A model generated the notes under the pieces. That model saw only the letters and a program-made list of their open reading frames with translations. It was not told the DNA's origin and made no database searches. 64,000 nucleotides of DNA from Corythucha ciliata (Eukaryota > Arthropoda > Insecta > Hemiptera > Tingidae): positions 14,299,009-14,363,008 of the forward strand of contig CM075938.1 of NCBI GenBank assembly GCA_038030265.1, read 5' to 3'. Each line of letters begins with the position of its first letter. The first letter of the stretch is position 1. Shown here in pieces: positions 41,211 through 50,762 of this stretch. The translations under genes and the position numbers were made by a program.

Positions 41211-42921
41211 TTTTTTAAAAATTTGTTATTGTTCACAACAATTCTTCGTTCAACGATGGTCCGCAACTGACTGTTTAAGGGAGGTCTATATGCTGGAGTT
41301 ATTGTCTAATTTTTTTTTTTTTTCGCTGGTGGTTGGTTGGGTGGTGGTGAATCACTACGGAGGGGTGGGGGAAGAAGAGGGAAGAATAAGAAATGCATTG
41401 TTCCCTTGTGGCGTTTACACCTGACCTTTGATTATCTTCTTTATTTCCCCATGAATAAGTCATGCGCCCGATTGGAGAAATATTTTATAATTATTACCTA
41501 CTATATAATTAGTAATTATTTTTGGTAAACATAGCGAGGGGTTTCGTGCCGGTTACTGATTCTGGCCATTTCTTTGCCCCTTTATATGTCCCACACCTGA
41601 GAGTATCTTGCATGTACTATGAGCTTTCAAGAAATTTGACGCGTTGAAAAACGGTTATTTGAAATTTTTGAAAGTTGCAGTTTTTTTTTCTTCTAATTTA
41701 TTCTCAGAATTATTTGAGACGGATTCACTCGAACTCGACTCTTTTATGTTATTGTTATTGTCAAGTTGTCTGTTTATCTAGTCGTAAATCCTTCATAACT
41801 GTTCAGAGGACTCTGGCGGATCAGTTCACTGCCATTATTGTGGATTTCATTTTAAAAATGTTCACTGAATCGTGAGTCATTTATCCCCTTTTTTGTTTTT
41901 AGAATACGTCAGTTACAGAGAGAGAGAAAAAAATACAGTCTCTTTCCTCATTGAATGGTGCCATCTGGTCTTCATCGTTGTTACATAAATGAAGGAAGAG
42001 GAATTTCATTATCGTGCAAACCGTTCGAGTCAAACGGTATAAACATTACTCGCAATATACGCATCTTCCTTCGTCTCTTCATTAATTTTTAAATAAAATT
42101 GAACACGATCGCGCGATCACATGCACCGACACAGCAGATTTTAACGCTTAAACCGTTAAGCCGTTAAAAGTAATGTTTTAGTTTCAGAAGACGTCTATCC
42201 ACCGATAAATCAGACTTTTTGTATTTATTTATAAAAAAAAAAGCTTGCTCAGGCGTGGATTAACTTGATTTTTGCGCTAAAAGATTCCCAGCATCAGTTT
42301 CGTGGCCGAACAGCCGTATACAGTCAGGTTGATTTGCCAAATGGATGATTACTACCAGGCGCGGATCCAGAGTTTGCTCAAGGAGGGGCTATGACCCCCA
42401 TCCTGTACCACAGCAGTTTTGGACGCGATGAACCCGAAAATCTGCGCGTTCAACCTTGCTCACGCTCTCATATTTTGACCTCTTTGGCACGTTTTCTTAG
42501 TGGTAAATTGTCGTGGTTATAAATGCCCAAGGGTCTCATAAGCCACGCCCAGTTCAAATAGAAACACTTTGAAAACATAAACGTTCAGCCTAAAAACCGT
42601 CCATGGTAAATTTCTGGTAAAAACGACCAAAAATCGAAAAAAACATTGGCAAAACCCCGTATGAAGTGGTTTTCACTGTATGTTCCAAACCACAGTACAC
42701 TGCAAAGGTTCGAACCAGCAGTCGCGGATACCAGGCTCAGGAGGGTTGAGCCCTCTCCATTTTCAGTTGGTAAGGTGACGACGGTGCTATTCGGTAGGGG
42801 GGGGGGGTCGAATGGTTCACCGATTGAGTCAACTAATCTTTCAAGGGTGCGAATAGGCTCTCTTTTTTTCAGCGCAGCAAGTCACATCAGGCGTGCCACG
42901 AGTAGCGTCATTTAAGCCATA
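41211..42921. other. NPC2 upstream and intergenic, no gene seen
   Basis: AT-rich DNA with no satellite phrases up to about 42340. A hAT-like start (CAGGCGCGGATCCAG, 42357) is followed by AGGAGGGGCTATGACCCCC. A B-box-like GGTTCGAACC occurs at about 42706-42715 without a clear A box. A 10-G run lies near 42798. Confidence 0.35.
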
Positions 42922-42925
42922 TACA

Positions 42926-43203
42926 AAATAAGTTCGCGAGATCGAAGGTCTCGTTTTTAAAAAATTTATTTGATAAACACAAGTGAACGCTTAATTAAGA
43001 CAACAACTACTGAGCCCTTTCTCGAGCTCTCGGGAAGATTTTATACAATTGCAGAGAGAAAGAAAGCGAAAGGTATTTAGTTACATTATAAAGGGTCGTT
43101 TGCCTGTCACATTCCTACAAGGAGAGAAGAGGGTGGAGGTGATAGGCACTAGTAGAGAACTATTATTTTATTTCATTGAGTAAGGAGTTTAGTGGATATA
43201 ATT
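42926..43203 (-). repeat. 3' LTR
   Basis: 278 bases from AAATAAGTTCGCGAGATC to AGTGGATATAATT on the plus strand, matching 50483-50758 except for a handful of changes (for example near 43111 and 43157). The env reading frame ends just inside it (43173). The termini AAAT/AATT are not TG/CA. Confidence 0.95.
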
Positions 43204-44930
43204 CCTCCCACCTTAAGTAGAGCGGACACGGATCGGGAATGAGATGACAGGAGCCGCGTGTTCGGCGAAGATTCTGATGATGGTGCATTTGAACTTAATT
43301 CTAAGTTTCCATTGTCCTTAATACTACGGTTTGATCGTCTGAGAGCTCTTATTCTAATTATTAAGTACTTTAAAATAAAAATTAGCATAATAGGCAATGT
43401 TAGAGCGTATAAAGGACTTAGTGCTAGGCGAACATAATCTATATTTTGAGGGATGTGACGGAGAGATTGTTCCAATTTTACTGGCCATAGAAGGTCTTGA
43501 GTGGGGAGAGTTTCGAAATCTTTGAGTGATATTGGGATTTTAGGTAGTTCTGAATTTTTAATTTCGTTTTGGTCGATGAAAGGGATTCTTGGTTTTCCTA
43601 CACTTTCGTGGAAACTAGTGAGGAGGGTGTTATTCAGGAAAATTTCGTCTTTTAGGGGTTTTATTAAAAGGGAACCTTTTAAGAGGAGGAATTTAGTTTG
43701 TTGGACGTTCCTTATTTCTATTCGGGTGGTTTCAGGTAAAACTAAAATTAACTGATTGGCTTCAGGGATTCTCTTAAAGTAAGGTCGATTAACTATTATC
43801 CTAGAATATTTACATAACTTGTTGGAATTTTCCTTTAAGATGAGTTGTTCACAAGATACATTTCTATCGATTACGTTACTCGTTCTGCAATAAAATTTTT
43901 TGTTTGATTCATAGCAGGGTTGGTTGAAAATGAATCGAATATTTAATTCATTATCTGTTGCCACCCATTTAGAGTGGGGTACAATTGTTACGAAGTCCGG
44001 GGTTGAATCTAGTTTGAGGGGTACGGAGTGAAAGCTGTACAATTCAAAGGGAGTGTTATTGAAAACGGGTATTTGCAAAATGTACAAGATCACATCGTGT
44101 GTGATGGAGCAGTGAATGTTGATATTAAGCTCGTAATCTAAGGTGGAGTCAAAAGATTGAATGGATTCCCTGGGATATTTATTTGAAATATTTCTTATTG
44201 CGTCTTGCAATTCATCTGAAGGTACGATACTAGGGTGCATGATTCCCAATTTACAAAAGGCAAGGGAGTTTTCTAGGTCTCGGAGAGTGTTAAGGATGAG
44301 ACTGTAGGTGAGGTGTGTAACTGTGAGTTTTTTCTTCGGCGTGAATCAATTGGTTTGTGTTGGAGTCTGACTGTATCTTGTTAAGGGTGAGTTTTATGAT
44401 CTTGTTATTTTCGTTTAATGTCTCTAAAGTGGTATTGTAACGCTTAATCAACTGTCTATTAATGGAGATTTGGTTGTTTATGGTTTCTTGCAGGACGTGT
44501 TCTTTCTTTTCAATTATATTTAATGCTCATCATATCTAATTTGATCGCTGTGATCCAAGTTGCCTGTTATTAATTTTATTACTGACCCTAGTCCATCGAT
44601 TAATCCACGTTTCATCCTATTCCTAGTTACGTCGTGTACTTGAATGTTCTTTAATTTTTTGACAATCAAATTTTCATCTAGTTTGAAAATGGTTACGTAT
44701 TGTTGCAATTTGTCTCGGAGGAGTGGAGAGGATTTTAGTCGTTCTACAATGGCAATTAATTGTTGAGATGTTCTTTCGAATTGAAAACGTAGTGATTTTA
44801 CATCGTAGGCGTGGACTAAGAGGTGTTCTGCAGATTGAACGTTGGCTGGACCAGCATGGATGGGGAGAAGTCCTCCGCATTTTTCGAGGTTTTGTACTTC
44901 AGCGCCGGAGGTGACTGTCAAATATCTGTA
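43173..44930 (-). pseudogene. env: Envelope (F-like) gene, frameshifted
   Basis: An upstream segment (about 44930-44520) ends with a furin-type site RMKR directly followed by GLIDGLGSVIKLITGNLD. That is the cleavage and fusion-peptide region shared by gypsy-type Env and baculovirus F proteins. A downstream segment (about 44330-43173) carries cysteines, a membrane anchor (LPIMLIFILKYLIIRIRAL) and a cytoplasmic tail. The two are joined through a third reading frame. There are breaks near 44520 and in the A run at about 44328-44333. No suitable start codon lies at the 5' end, which fits the spliced env messenger of errantiviruses. The frame overlaps the end of the integrase-Ulp1 ORF. It is not functional as it stands. 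Confidence 0.85.
43204..43214 (-). other. Polypurine tract
   Basis: On the minus strand AAGGTGGGAGG lies immediately before the 3' LTR, the expected place and composition for the plus-strand DNA primer of reverse transcription. Confidence 0.8.
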
Positions 44931-47071
44931 ACAGGTTCGTCGGGTTGTCGAAGTCTGTCTTGTAATATTTCTATCGCTATTTGTTTTCTATACGAATTCA
45001 TTTGGGTATGATCAAAATCGAATAGCGCATTTCGTGCGATGTATTCGGCGAATAAACAGACGAACACGCCACAGTCGTGTGAATTATTTTGTCGGGGAAT
45101 CAGTTTGTCTGACATTAGGATCCAGTCATTGCCATCTATTTTCTGATTAAGTTTGTCTTGTGATTCTGACTCAATGTAAGAAAGAATTTCGTTAAGAATT
45201 TTTTCTCCTGTCCATAATAATGAATCGTAGTAAGTTATCTCTTTAGACTTAAAGTTTACTTTGATCAGTCGCCAGTGCGAGTCAAGGAATATAGGGATGA
45301 GAAGGATATCTAGACCGAAAATATTCGAGTTCTTTGTGTATCGCTTAACAGCGTCATATCCTCGGGCTGTATAGTTAGGGTAGAAAAATGTATTGAGATA
45401 GGACAGTTTGGGAAGGCTGGCATTATTATTATTCCTAGTTTTTATTAATTCCAAATAGTAGTTTATAATGTTGTCGTTGACCCAATTCGGATATTTGAGG
45501 GATAAGAAGTCGTCCCTGGTCAAAACTAAGTTGAATCCCTTTTTGATGGTCTGACTCTTGGGCAGGTCTTCGTTCTGGGCATCATTTAATAGGGACACAA
45601 GTCCAGGAGGGATTGTTTGTCGGGGACGTTTAATATTGGAAGTATGGATTTTTGGCCGGGTATTGTGGTGTTGAGGTTGTATACAGGCAGTTATCAATTT
45701 TTCGTCAATTTCTGTCAGAGTTTCCGGTCTGTATTTTGGCTTTGATTTGTCTTGGATTTGTTTGGTCTCAACGTAAATGTTGTCAGGGAATTTAGGTAAA
45801 GGCTCTCTGTTTTTGTTTTCTTTTGATATTACCAAATCTTTTTTATTGGCCTCCCTGGCTTTAATTACCTCGTACAGTTGTTTCGTTTTTTCTTTGTGCT
45901 CGTCCACGTACAGATTTGTTACTTTTTCTTCTAGGTCTACCGTTAAAGGGTGATCGTTACCGATGTGACCATTTAAAATGTCGAATGGTGTTAATTTAGT
46001 CGTACTATGGATACTATTATTATAAGACAATACGGCGTACTTCATTTTTTCGCTTATATTACAATTTTTGAATTCCTTGCTGTCGCTCAAGATGCGAATT
46101 GTCTCAATTAATGTTGAATGGAACCTTTCTACAGGAGAATTAGAGTTAGGATGTTGTGTGCTACAAAAATAAAGTTTAATTTTGTGTAATGCTAGCATGT
46201 CTCGGACGACGGATGAATTAAATTCATTTCCGTTATCTACAACGATCTCTTCCGGTTTTCCATGATGGCTCATAAAATCTAGTAATTTTTGGACAATGTT
46301 AATTCCTGTCGCTGCTTTGAGATTGTAAGCTTGGCCGTATTTTGAGAATTTATCGATAAGGGTAAAGAATTTTTGTTTTTGAACTGTGACAACGTCTGCG
46401 TGGATTATTTCGAATGGACGGGATGGCGTTGGAGTTATATTAAGGTACGGTTTAAGAGGGTGTCTTTCGTATTTAATTTTTTGGCACGAATCACACGAGT
46501 TGATGAACGTTTGGATTAAGGGTTTTAAGTTTGGCCAATAATATTTTCTCTTTATCGATTCGTACGTTTCGTTAATACCCCGATGTACCTTTTCTTCGTT
46601 GTGGTAATATCTTACAATTTCTAATTGTTCTCCCTCGTCTTGAATATCTAGGAGGTGTCTCGAGAATTTAGTAAATTTTATTTCTGAGTGCTTGAACGTT
46701 TTTGTGTCGATAGATGTGAATATTTCGTAGATATCAGCCTCAAAAAATAACCCGTAGTGACACTTGGGTTCCACATAGGTTTTTACGAACTGAGTGACTT
46801 CCTCCTGCAGGTTTTGCTGGGGGAATTTTACGATGGTTTTAGTTTTTGTGTTTTCAAAGAGGTGTATGGTTTCGATGAAAGTGGTAGGGACTGTGCCTGT
46901 ACTGATTATCAGTTGTTTCGAGCAAGTATTGACTACTCCGTCTTTTATTGGGATTTCCATCAGGGTGTTCCCATCAGAATTTGAGTGAATTGTTCCACCT
47001 TCGGCGGGGTCCATGTCGTTAGAACTATCGTCTATGTTGACTATGACTGATTCAGAGGGTTGGGTTTGCAC
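44918..47071 (-). CDS. Integrase fused to a Ulp1/SENP-like cysteine protease
   Basis: One uninterrupted 717-codon frame. Residues 157-196 form the zinc-binding H-H-C-C module (H157, H163, C193, C196, with RKYYWP between). The catalytic core has D226, D279 and E315; the last two are 35 residues apart, the retroviral integrase D,D35E pattern. After a basic linker (about 400-510), residues 513-690 read as a C48 protease. The motifs are a family-like entry TRDDFLSLKYPNWVNDNIIN, H599 in SHWRLI, D616 in YYDS, Q661 and C667 in QNNSHDCGVFVC. The Q-x5-C spacing and the H-D-C order match Ulp1/SENP. The domain should cleave SUMO-like or other ubiquitin-like tails, or a polyprotein; the substrate is unknown. 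The 5' end is out of frame with RNase H by one base at about 47125. Confidence 0.9.
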   Translation of the reverse strand: MQTQPSESVIVNIDDSSNDMDPAEGGTIHSNSDGNTLMEIPIKDGVVNTCSKQLIISTGTVPTTFIETIHLFENTKTKTIVKFPQQNLQEEVTQFVKTYVEPKCHYGLFFEADIYEIFTSIDTKTFKHSEIKFTKFSRHLLDIQDEGEQLEIVRYYHNEEKVHRGINETYESIKRKYYWPNLKPLIQTFINSCDSCQKIKYERHPLKPYLNITPTPSRPFEIIHADVVTVQKQKFFTLIDKFSKYGQAYNLKAATGINIVQKLLDFMSHHGKPEEIVVDNGNEFNSSVVRDMLALHKIKLYFCSTQHPNSNSPVERFHSTLIETIRILSDSKEFKNCNISEKMKYAVLSYNNSIHSTTKLTPFDILNGHIGNDHPLTVDLEEKVTNLYVDEHKEKTKQLYEVIKAREANKKDLVISKENKNREPLPKFPDNIYVETKQIQDKSKPKYRPETLTEIDEKLITACIQPQHHNTRPKIHTSNIKRPRQTIPPGLVSLLNDAQNEDLPKSQTIKKGFNLVLTRDDFLSLKYPNWVNDNIINYYLELIKTRNNNNASLPKLSYLNTFFYPNYTARGYDAVKRYTKNSNIFGLDILLIPIFLDSHWRLIKVNFKSKEITYYDSLLWTGEKILNEILSYIESESQDKLNQKIDGNDWILMSDKLIPRQNNSHDCGVFVCLFAEYIARNALFDFDHTQMNSYRKQIAIEILQDRLRQPDEPVTDI

Positions 47072-47114
47072 AAATGCGTTTATTTCTACTCTAGAGAGTG
47101 CATCAGCGTTTCCG

Positions 47115-49136
47115 TTAGAGGCACCCCTTTTTGTACTTTATATCGAAATCGAACTCTTGTAGTTTTAATTTCCACCTGAAAAGTTTAGAGTTTGGTTCCT
47201 TAAGGGAATCAAGCCAAACGAGGGGCTTATGATCTGCGACCAGAGTGAACTTCCTCCCGTAAAGATACGGTCGGAAATGTTTAGTGGCCCAAACACAGGC
47301 TAATAACTCTCGTTCGATCGTAGATAATTTCCTTTCTGTATCGTTCAGGGTGCGACTGGCGAAGGCCACGGGGTGTTCTTCGCCCTCGACTCCTGATGCG
47401 TCTGTTGTTAATATAAAAGGTTTCTTAAAGTCCGGATATTTTAATACGGGGTCATTAGTTAAAAGCCTTTTACAAGCTTCGAAACTTTCGATGTAATCTT
47501 CATCTGAAGGGTTTATTTTTCCATCCTTTTTAAGACGAAGCGTAAGGGGCTTAGAAATTTTCGCAAGGTCTTTTATGAATCTCCTGTAGTAACTCAAGAG
47601 TCCAAGAAAGCCTTTTAGTTCCTTAGGAGTTTTAGGTAAAGGGAATTTCGTTATCGCTTCCACTTTTTGCGGATTTGGTTTTATCCCGCCTGGTGTTATT
47701 ATATGACCAAGGTAGCACAGTTCTTTCTTCAAAAATTCCGTTTTGTCCAATTGAATTTTCAACCGCGCTTGCCTTAGTCTCTCGAAAATTTTTCTAAGGC
47801 GCACTAGGTGCTCTTGGAGGCTCGTACTGAAAACTATGATATCGTCCATGAAGCATGCACATATCTCATTTTGGAGTCCTCGGAGGCAATTATCCATAAG
47901 TCTTTGAAAAGTAGATGGAGCATTTTTGAGTCCGAAGGGCATTTTGCGGAATTCCCATTTCCCGCTCTCCGTACTGAAAGCCGTTTTAGGGATGCTACAT
48001 TCCTCCATTTCGACTTGATGGAACCCGGACACGAGGTCGATTGTTGTAAAGTAATTACAGTTTCCTAATTTTGATAGTATGTCTTCGATATTAGGAAGAT
48101 CATACTTGTCGTCTATCGTCTTTTTATTCAGAGACCTGTAGTCGATAACGAGCCGAAATTTAACTTTTCCTGAGGCGTCCTTCTTTTTTGGGACGATCCA
48201 AATAGGGGCGTTATACGGAGAGTTGGAGGGTTGAATTATTTCATCATCTAAAAGTTTTTTAATTTGAGACTTTATTTCCGTTTTGTAAATTTCCGGGTAT
48301 CTGTACGATTTAGAGTATACGGGAATTTCGTCTGTAGTATGAATGACATGTTTTGCACCAGTAGTGGTACTCAAATTTTCGTTTTCATCGTACAGAATGT
48401 CTGAAAATTCCGTTACGAGTTTTGTGACCTCATTTTTTTCCTCATTGTTGAGGTGGTCTAACCGCATTTTTCCTAAGAATTTTTGTATTTTGTCTCTATT
48501 TGTATTTTTATTTTTACTTTTATTCGACTCCCTTGTTTCCCAAGTTTCTTTGAACTCCACTTGCTCAGTGCAAAAGGGTTCCGCTTCATTGTGGTCCAAT
48601 GAACTTTTTAGGGAAATTTCCCTGTCTTCGTTTCCCAAATTTATAGCGAGGCAATAGGCTTTGTGATCCTGTACATTCACAAGACATTCGGGGATTTCTA
48701 TGTTTCCCGCTCGACTATAATGCACGAGGGCGGTGCCGTGTTTTACTCCTTGAAGATAGAGTTCTATTTGTCTGGCAGAGCGTCCTTTTAAGGGGAATTT
48801 AGATTCAATCTGGGGAACAGAATGCATTTCTAAAGGGATGTTTAATTTCCCTAATTTTAATTTATTAGTGCCCGTTCCTAACTGCAACGTAGCTCTTAGT
48901 TTTTTAAGGGTATCTAGCCCGAGGAGTATATCGAACGAATCGTGAAAGTTAAACATGAAGAGTTTGCAGGGGATTTTCGTTCTCCCAAAGAACTCTTTAC
49001 TATTCAGCACAATGCTGTGCGTCCCAGAGCTTTTGCTGTGAGCCGTTTTAACTGAAAATTTGTCCTCTCGAATTTTTCCGTTGAACAGCTCCTCTGCAAT
49101 AGAGGGTTTTATAAAGCTGCTCGAACTTCAGGAGGA
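47115..49136 (-). pseudogene. pol: Protease, reverse transcriptase and RNase H, with lesions
   Basis: The open 631-codon frame (49010-47115, extending open to about 49130) has the end of a retropepsin (ILLGLDTL). A full RT follows, with FTTIDLVSGFHQ (D325), FGLKNAPSTFQRLMD and FMDD (D389, D390). The RNase H starts TTDASG (D537). The retropepsin catalytic Asp-Thr-Gly is missing: around 49130 a short deletion, estimated at 8 bases, removes it and shifts frame. RNase H is about ten residues shorter than usual just after DASG. The frame then ends 44 bases before the integrase ORF because of one extra base in a G run. FMDD replaces the common YxDD. Confidence 0.9.
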
Positions 49137-49168
49137 TTTTTAAGCCTAGGGGTGAAGTGACGAAAGGT

Positions 49169-49236
49169 AACTGCTGTGACTTTTCCAGGTGCATAAGATT
49201 TATGCGTCTGGTGTCACAGCAGTTTCCCCTAAAAAA
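49169..49236 (-). promoter_or_regulatory. Programmed -1 frameshift signal (slippery heptamer plus hairpin)
   Basis: On the minus strand TTTTTTA (49236-49230) is followed by a 5-base spacer and then a hairpin. Its outer arms AACTGCTGTGAC and GTCACAGCAGTT (49224-49213 and 49180-49169) are perfect. Inner arms around GCATAA..TTATGC extend the stem. The heptamer is in the X XXY YYZ register of the long gag frame, and the -1 frame leads into pol. This is the standard gag-pol layout. Confidence 0.8.
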
Positions 49237-50194
49237 TGTTCACCGTATTCAGGCATTACTTCTTGTTCCTGAGTTTCCGTGTTATTTAATGTCGTCTGTA
49301 CACTTATCGGTTCGAGTGTATAGTCGTTTTTGCGGAAATTATTACTTTGTGTTCTCCATTGATTATTGTAGTTAGGTTTAGAAAAGCTTGGGTTCGTAGT
49401 GTTGTTTTGATTTTTGGAGGGGTACGAATAGTTTTGAGGAGGGGGGGGGGATTATTAGGAATTTTTGAAGGTTGTTTTTGGTAACGAGTGTTGTTAGCAT
49501 TTTGTTTTTGCGGTGGTTTTTGACTCGAGGTTGAAGCATAGTTTTTTCTGGGGAATTGGTACTCATTTGTTAGAAGGGAGAGGGCTTCATTTAAGTCTCT
49601 CGGTGACTTTGTTTTTAAAAGATTTCCCACGAACCCATTCATTCCGTTTAACAAACACCTTAGAGCATATTTTTCCATAAAGGGGACAAGATTAGGGGGG
49701 AATTCTATAGGGTTGTTACGAATCTGCGAGATAATCAAATAAAGAGTTTTTTGAACTTCGTCGAAAAATTCGAAATCTGACTTGTTGTTTTGCCGAAGCG
49801 TCGATAGTTGATTTAAGAGGGTATAAACGTCCCTCTTATCGTTGAAGGAGGCGAGCAGGGCGCTCTTTACTTCGGCCCAGGTTGACAGGGGCTGAGAATG
49901 GATTTTTTGTGCCGCGGGTCCCTTGATTTTCGCGATGATCCCGTTTAAGACAAAACAATTTTGAAAGCTTGTAGGGTCCGCGGGGTCGGTGAAGTTTTGA
50001 ATGAGGATCTCGCTATTTTGGATGAATTTTTGCAAAATTTCCGGTTCCCCATGGAATTCGGGGACCATGTCTAGGTGACATTTTTTAAATTGAGGGGGCT
50101 CCAGAGCACGAAGCTGCCTGTGGAGTGCCCTTAATTGTTCCTGGTCCAACGCGACCTCAACTGGTTGTTGTGGTTGTTGTTGTTGTTCGGCCAT
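49200..50194 (-). pseudogene. gag: Gag, interrupted at a homopolymer
   Basis: A start at 50194 (MAEQQQQPQQP) opens a capsid-like protein with LDMVPEFHGEPEILQKFIQN and LTNEYQFPRKNY. It has no CCHC zinc knuckle, as in errantivirus Gag. The frame passes a 10-G run (plus strand 49441-49450) and then stops at 49304. In a different frame the region after the run is a hydrophilic tail that stays open to 49200 and contains the slippery site in register. The homopolymer therefore probably changed length. It could be real or a sequencing error. Confidence 0.8.
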
Positions 50195-50462
50195 TTTTAA
50201 GTGTTCGAAATCGGGCGGTGATTCGCAATAAAACACAATGTTTTTTATGAAATCAAGGTTACTCACAGGAGAAGTTGGAGCATTCCGTTTCGCCGATTTC
50301 ACTGGGTAAGGCGAATTTTTCGGTGCCGTCTTTTTCTCTATTTTTCCAATGTGGCTTCGAGTACTAGTGTCTTTTTTATTGTTTTTGTTCACGTTGGTTC
50401 TCCGGTTCTTTAGGTAGTCTTCCACTGCCGTTAAAACGAACGATTCACAATTGATCGCGAAG

Positions 50463-50483
50463 ACTGTCCTACCGACTGCGCCA
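50463..50483 (-). other. tRNA primer-binding site
   Basis: Directly inside the 5' LTR the minus strand reads TGGCGCAGTCGGTAGGAC. TGGCGCAGTCG is complementary to a 3' end CGACTGCGCCA, as in many serine tRNAs. Use of tRNA-Ser is known for several Drosophila errantiviruses such as 17.6 and 297. Confidence 0.75.
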
Positions 50484-50758
50484 AATAAGTTCGCGAGATC
50501 GAAGGTCTCGTTTTTAAAAAAATTATTTGATAAACACAAGTGAACGCTTAATTAAGACAACAACTACTGAGCCCTTTCTCGAGCTCTCGGGAAGATTTTA
50601 TACAATTGCAGAGAGGAAGAAAGCGAAAGGTATTTAGTTACATTATAAAGGGTCGTTTGCCTGTCACATTCCTACAAGGGGAGGAGGGTGGAGGTGATAG
50701 GCACTAGTAGAAAACTATTATTTTATTTCATTGAGTAAGGAGTTTAGTGGATATAATT
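50483..50758 (-). repeat. 5' LTR
   Basis: 276 bases, nearly identical to 42926-43203. It begins, in element orientation, at 50758 and ends next to the primer site. TACA follows at 50759. Confidence 0.95.
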
Positions 50759-50762
50759 TACA

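Larger units (their letters stand above)
42922..50762 (-). mobile_element. Errantivirus-like Ty3/Gypsy LTR element with env and integrase-Ulp1
   Basis: The element is 42926-50758 on the minus strand, flanked by TACA (42922-42925 and 50759-50762). It has two LTRs of 278 and 276 bp, a serine-tRNA-type primer site, a polypurine tract, gag, pol and env in that order. Env has the baculovirus-F/gypsy-Env signature, which places it with errantivirus-like elements. The LTRs differ at perhaps ten positions by eye, so the insertion is fairly recent. Several lesions (see the separate entries) make this copy non-autonomous. Its integrase carries an additional C-terminal Ulp1-type protease domain, which I do not know from errantiviruses. 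Confidence 0.95.

Noticed and set aside
42646..42915. A second tRNA-derived SINE
   Set aside because: A B-box-like GGTTCGAACC exists, but no A box, tail or duplication.
49304..50539. Gag starting at 50539 in the LTR
   Set aside because: The frame is merely open there; the better start is 50194, where the capsid-like protein begins after the leader.
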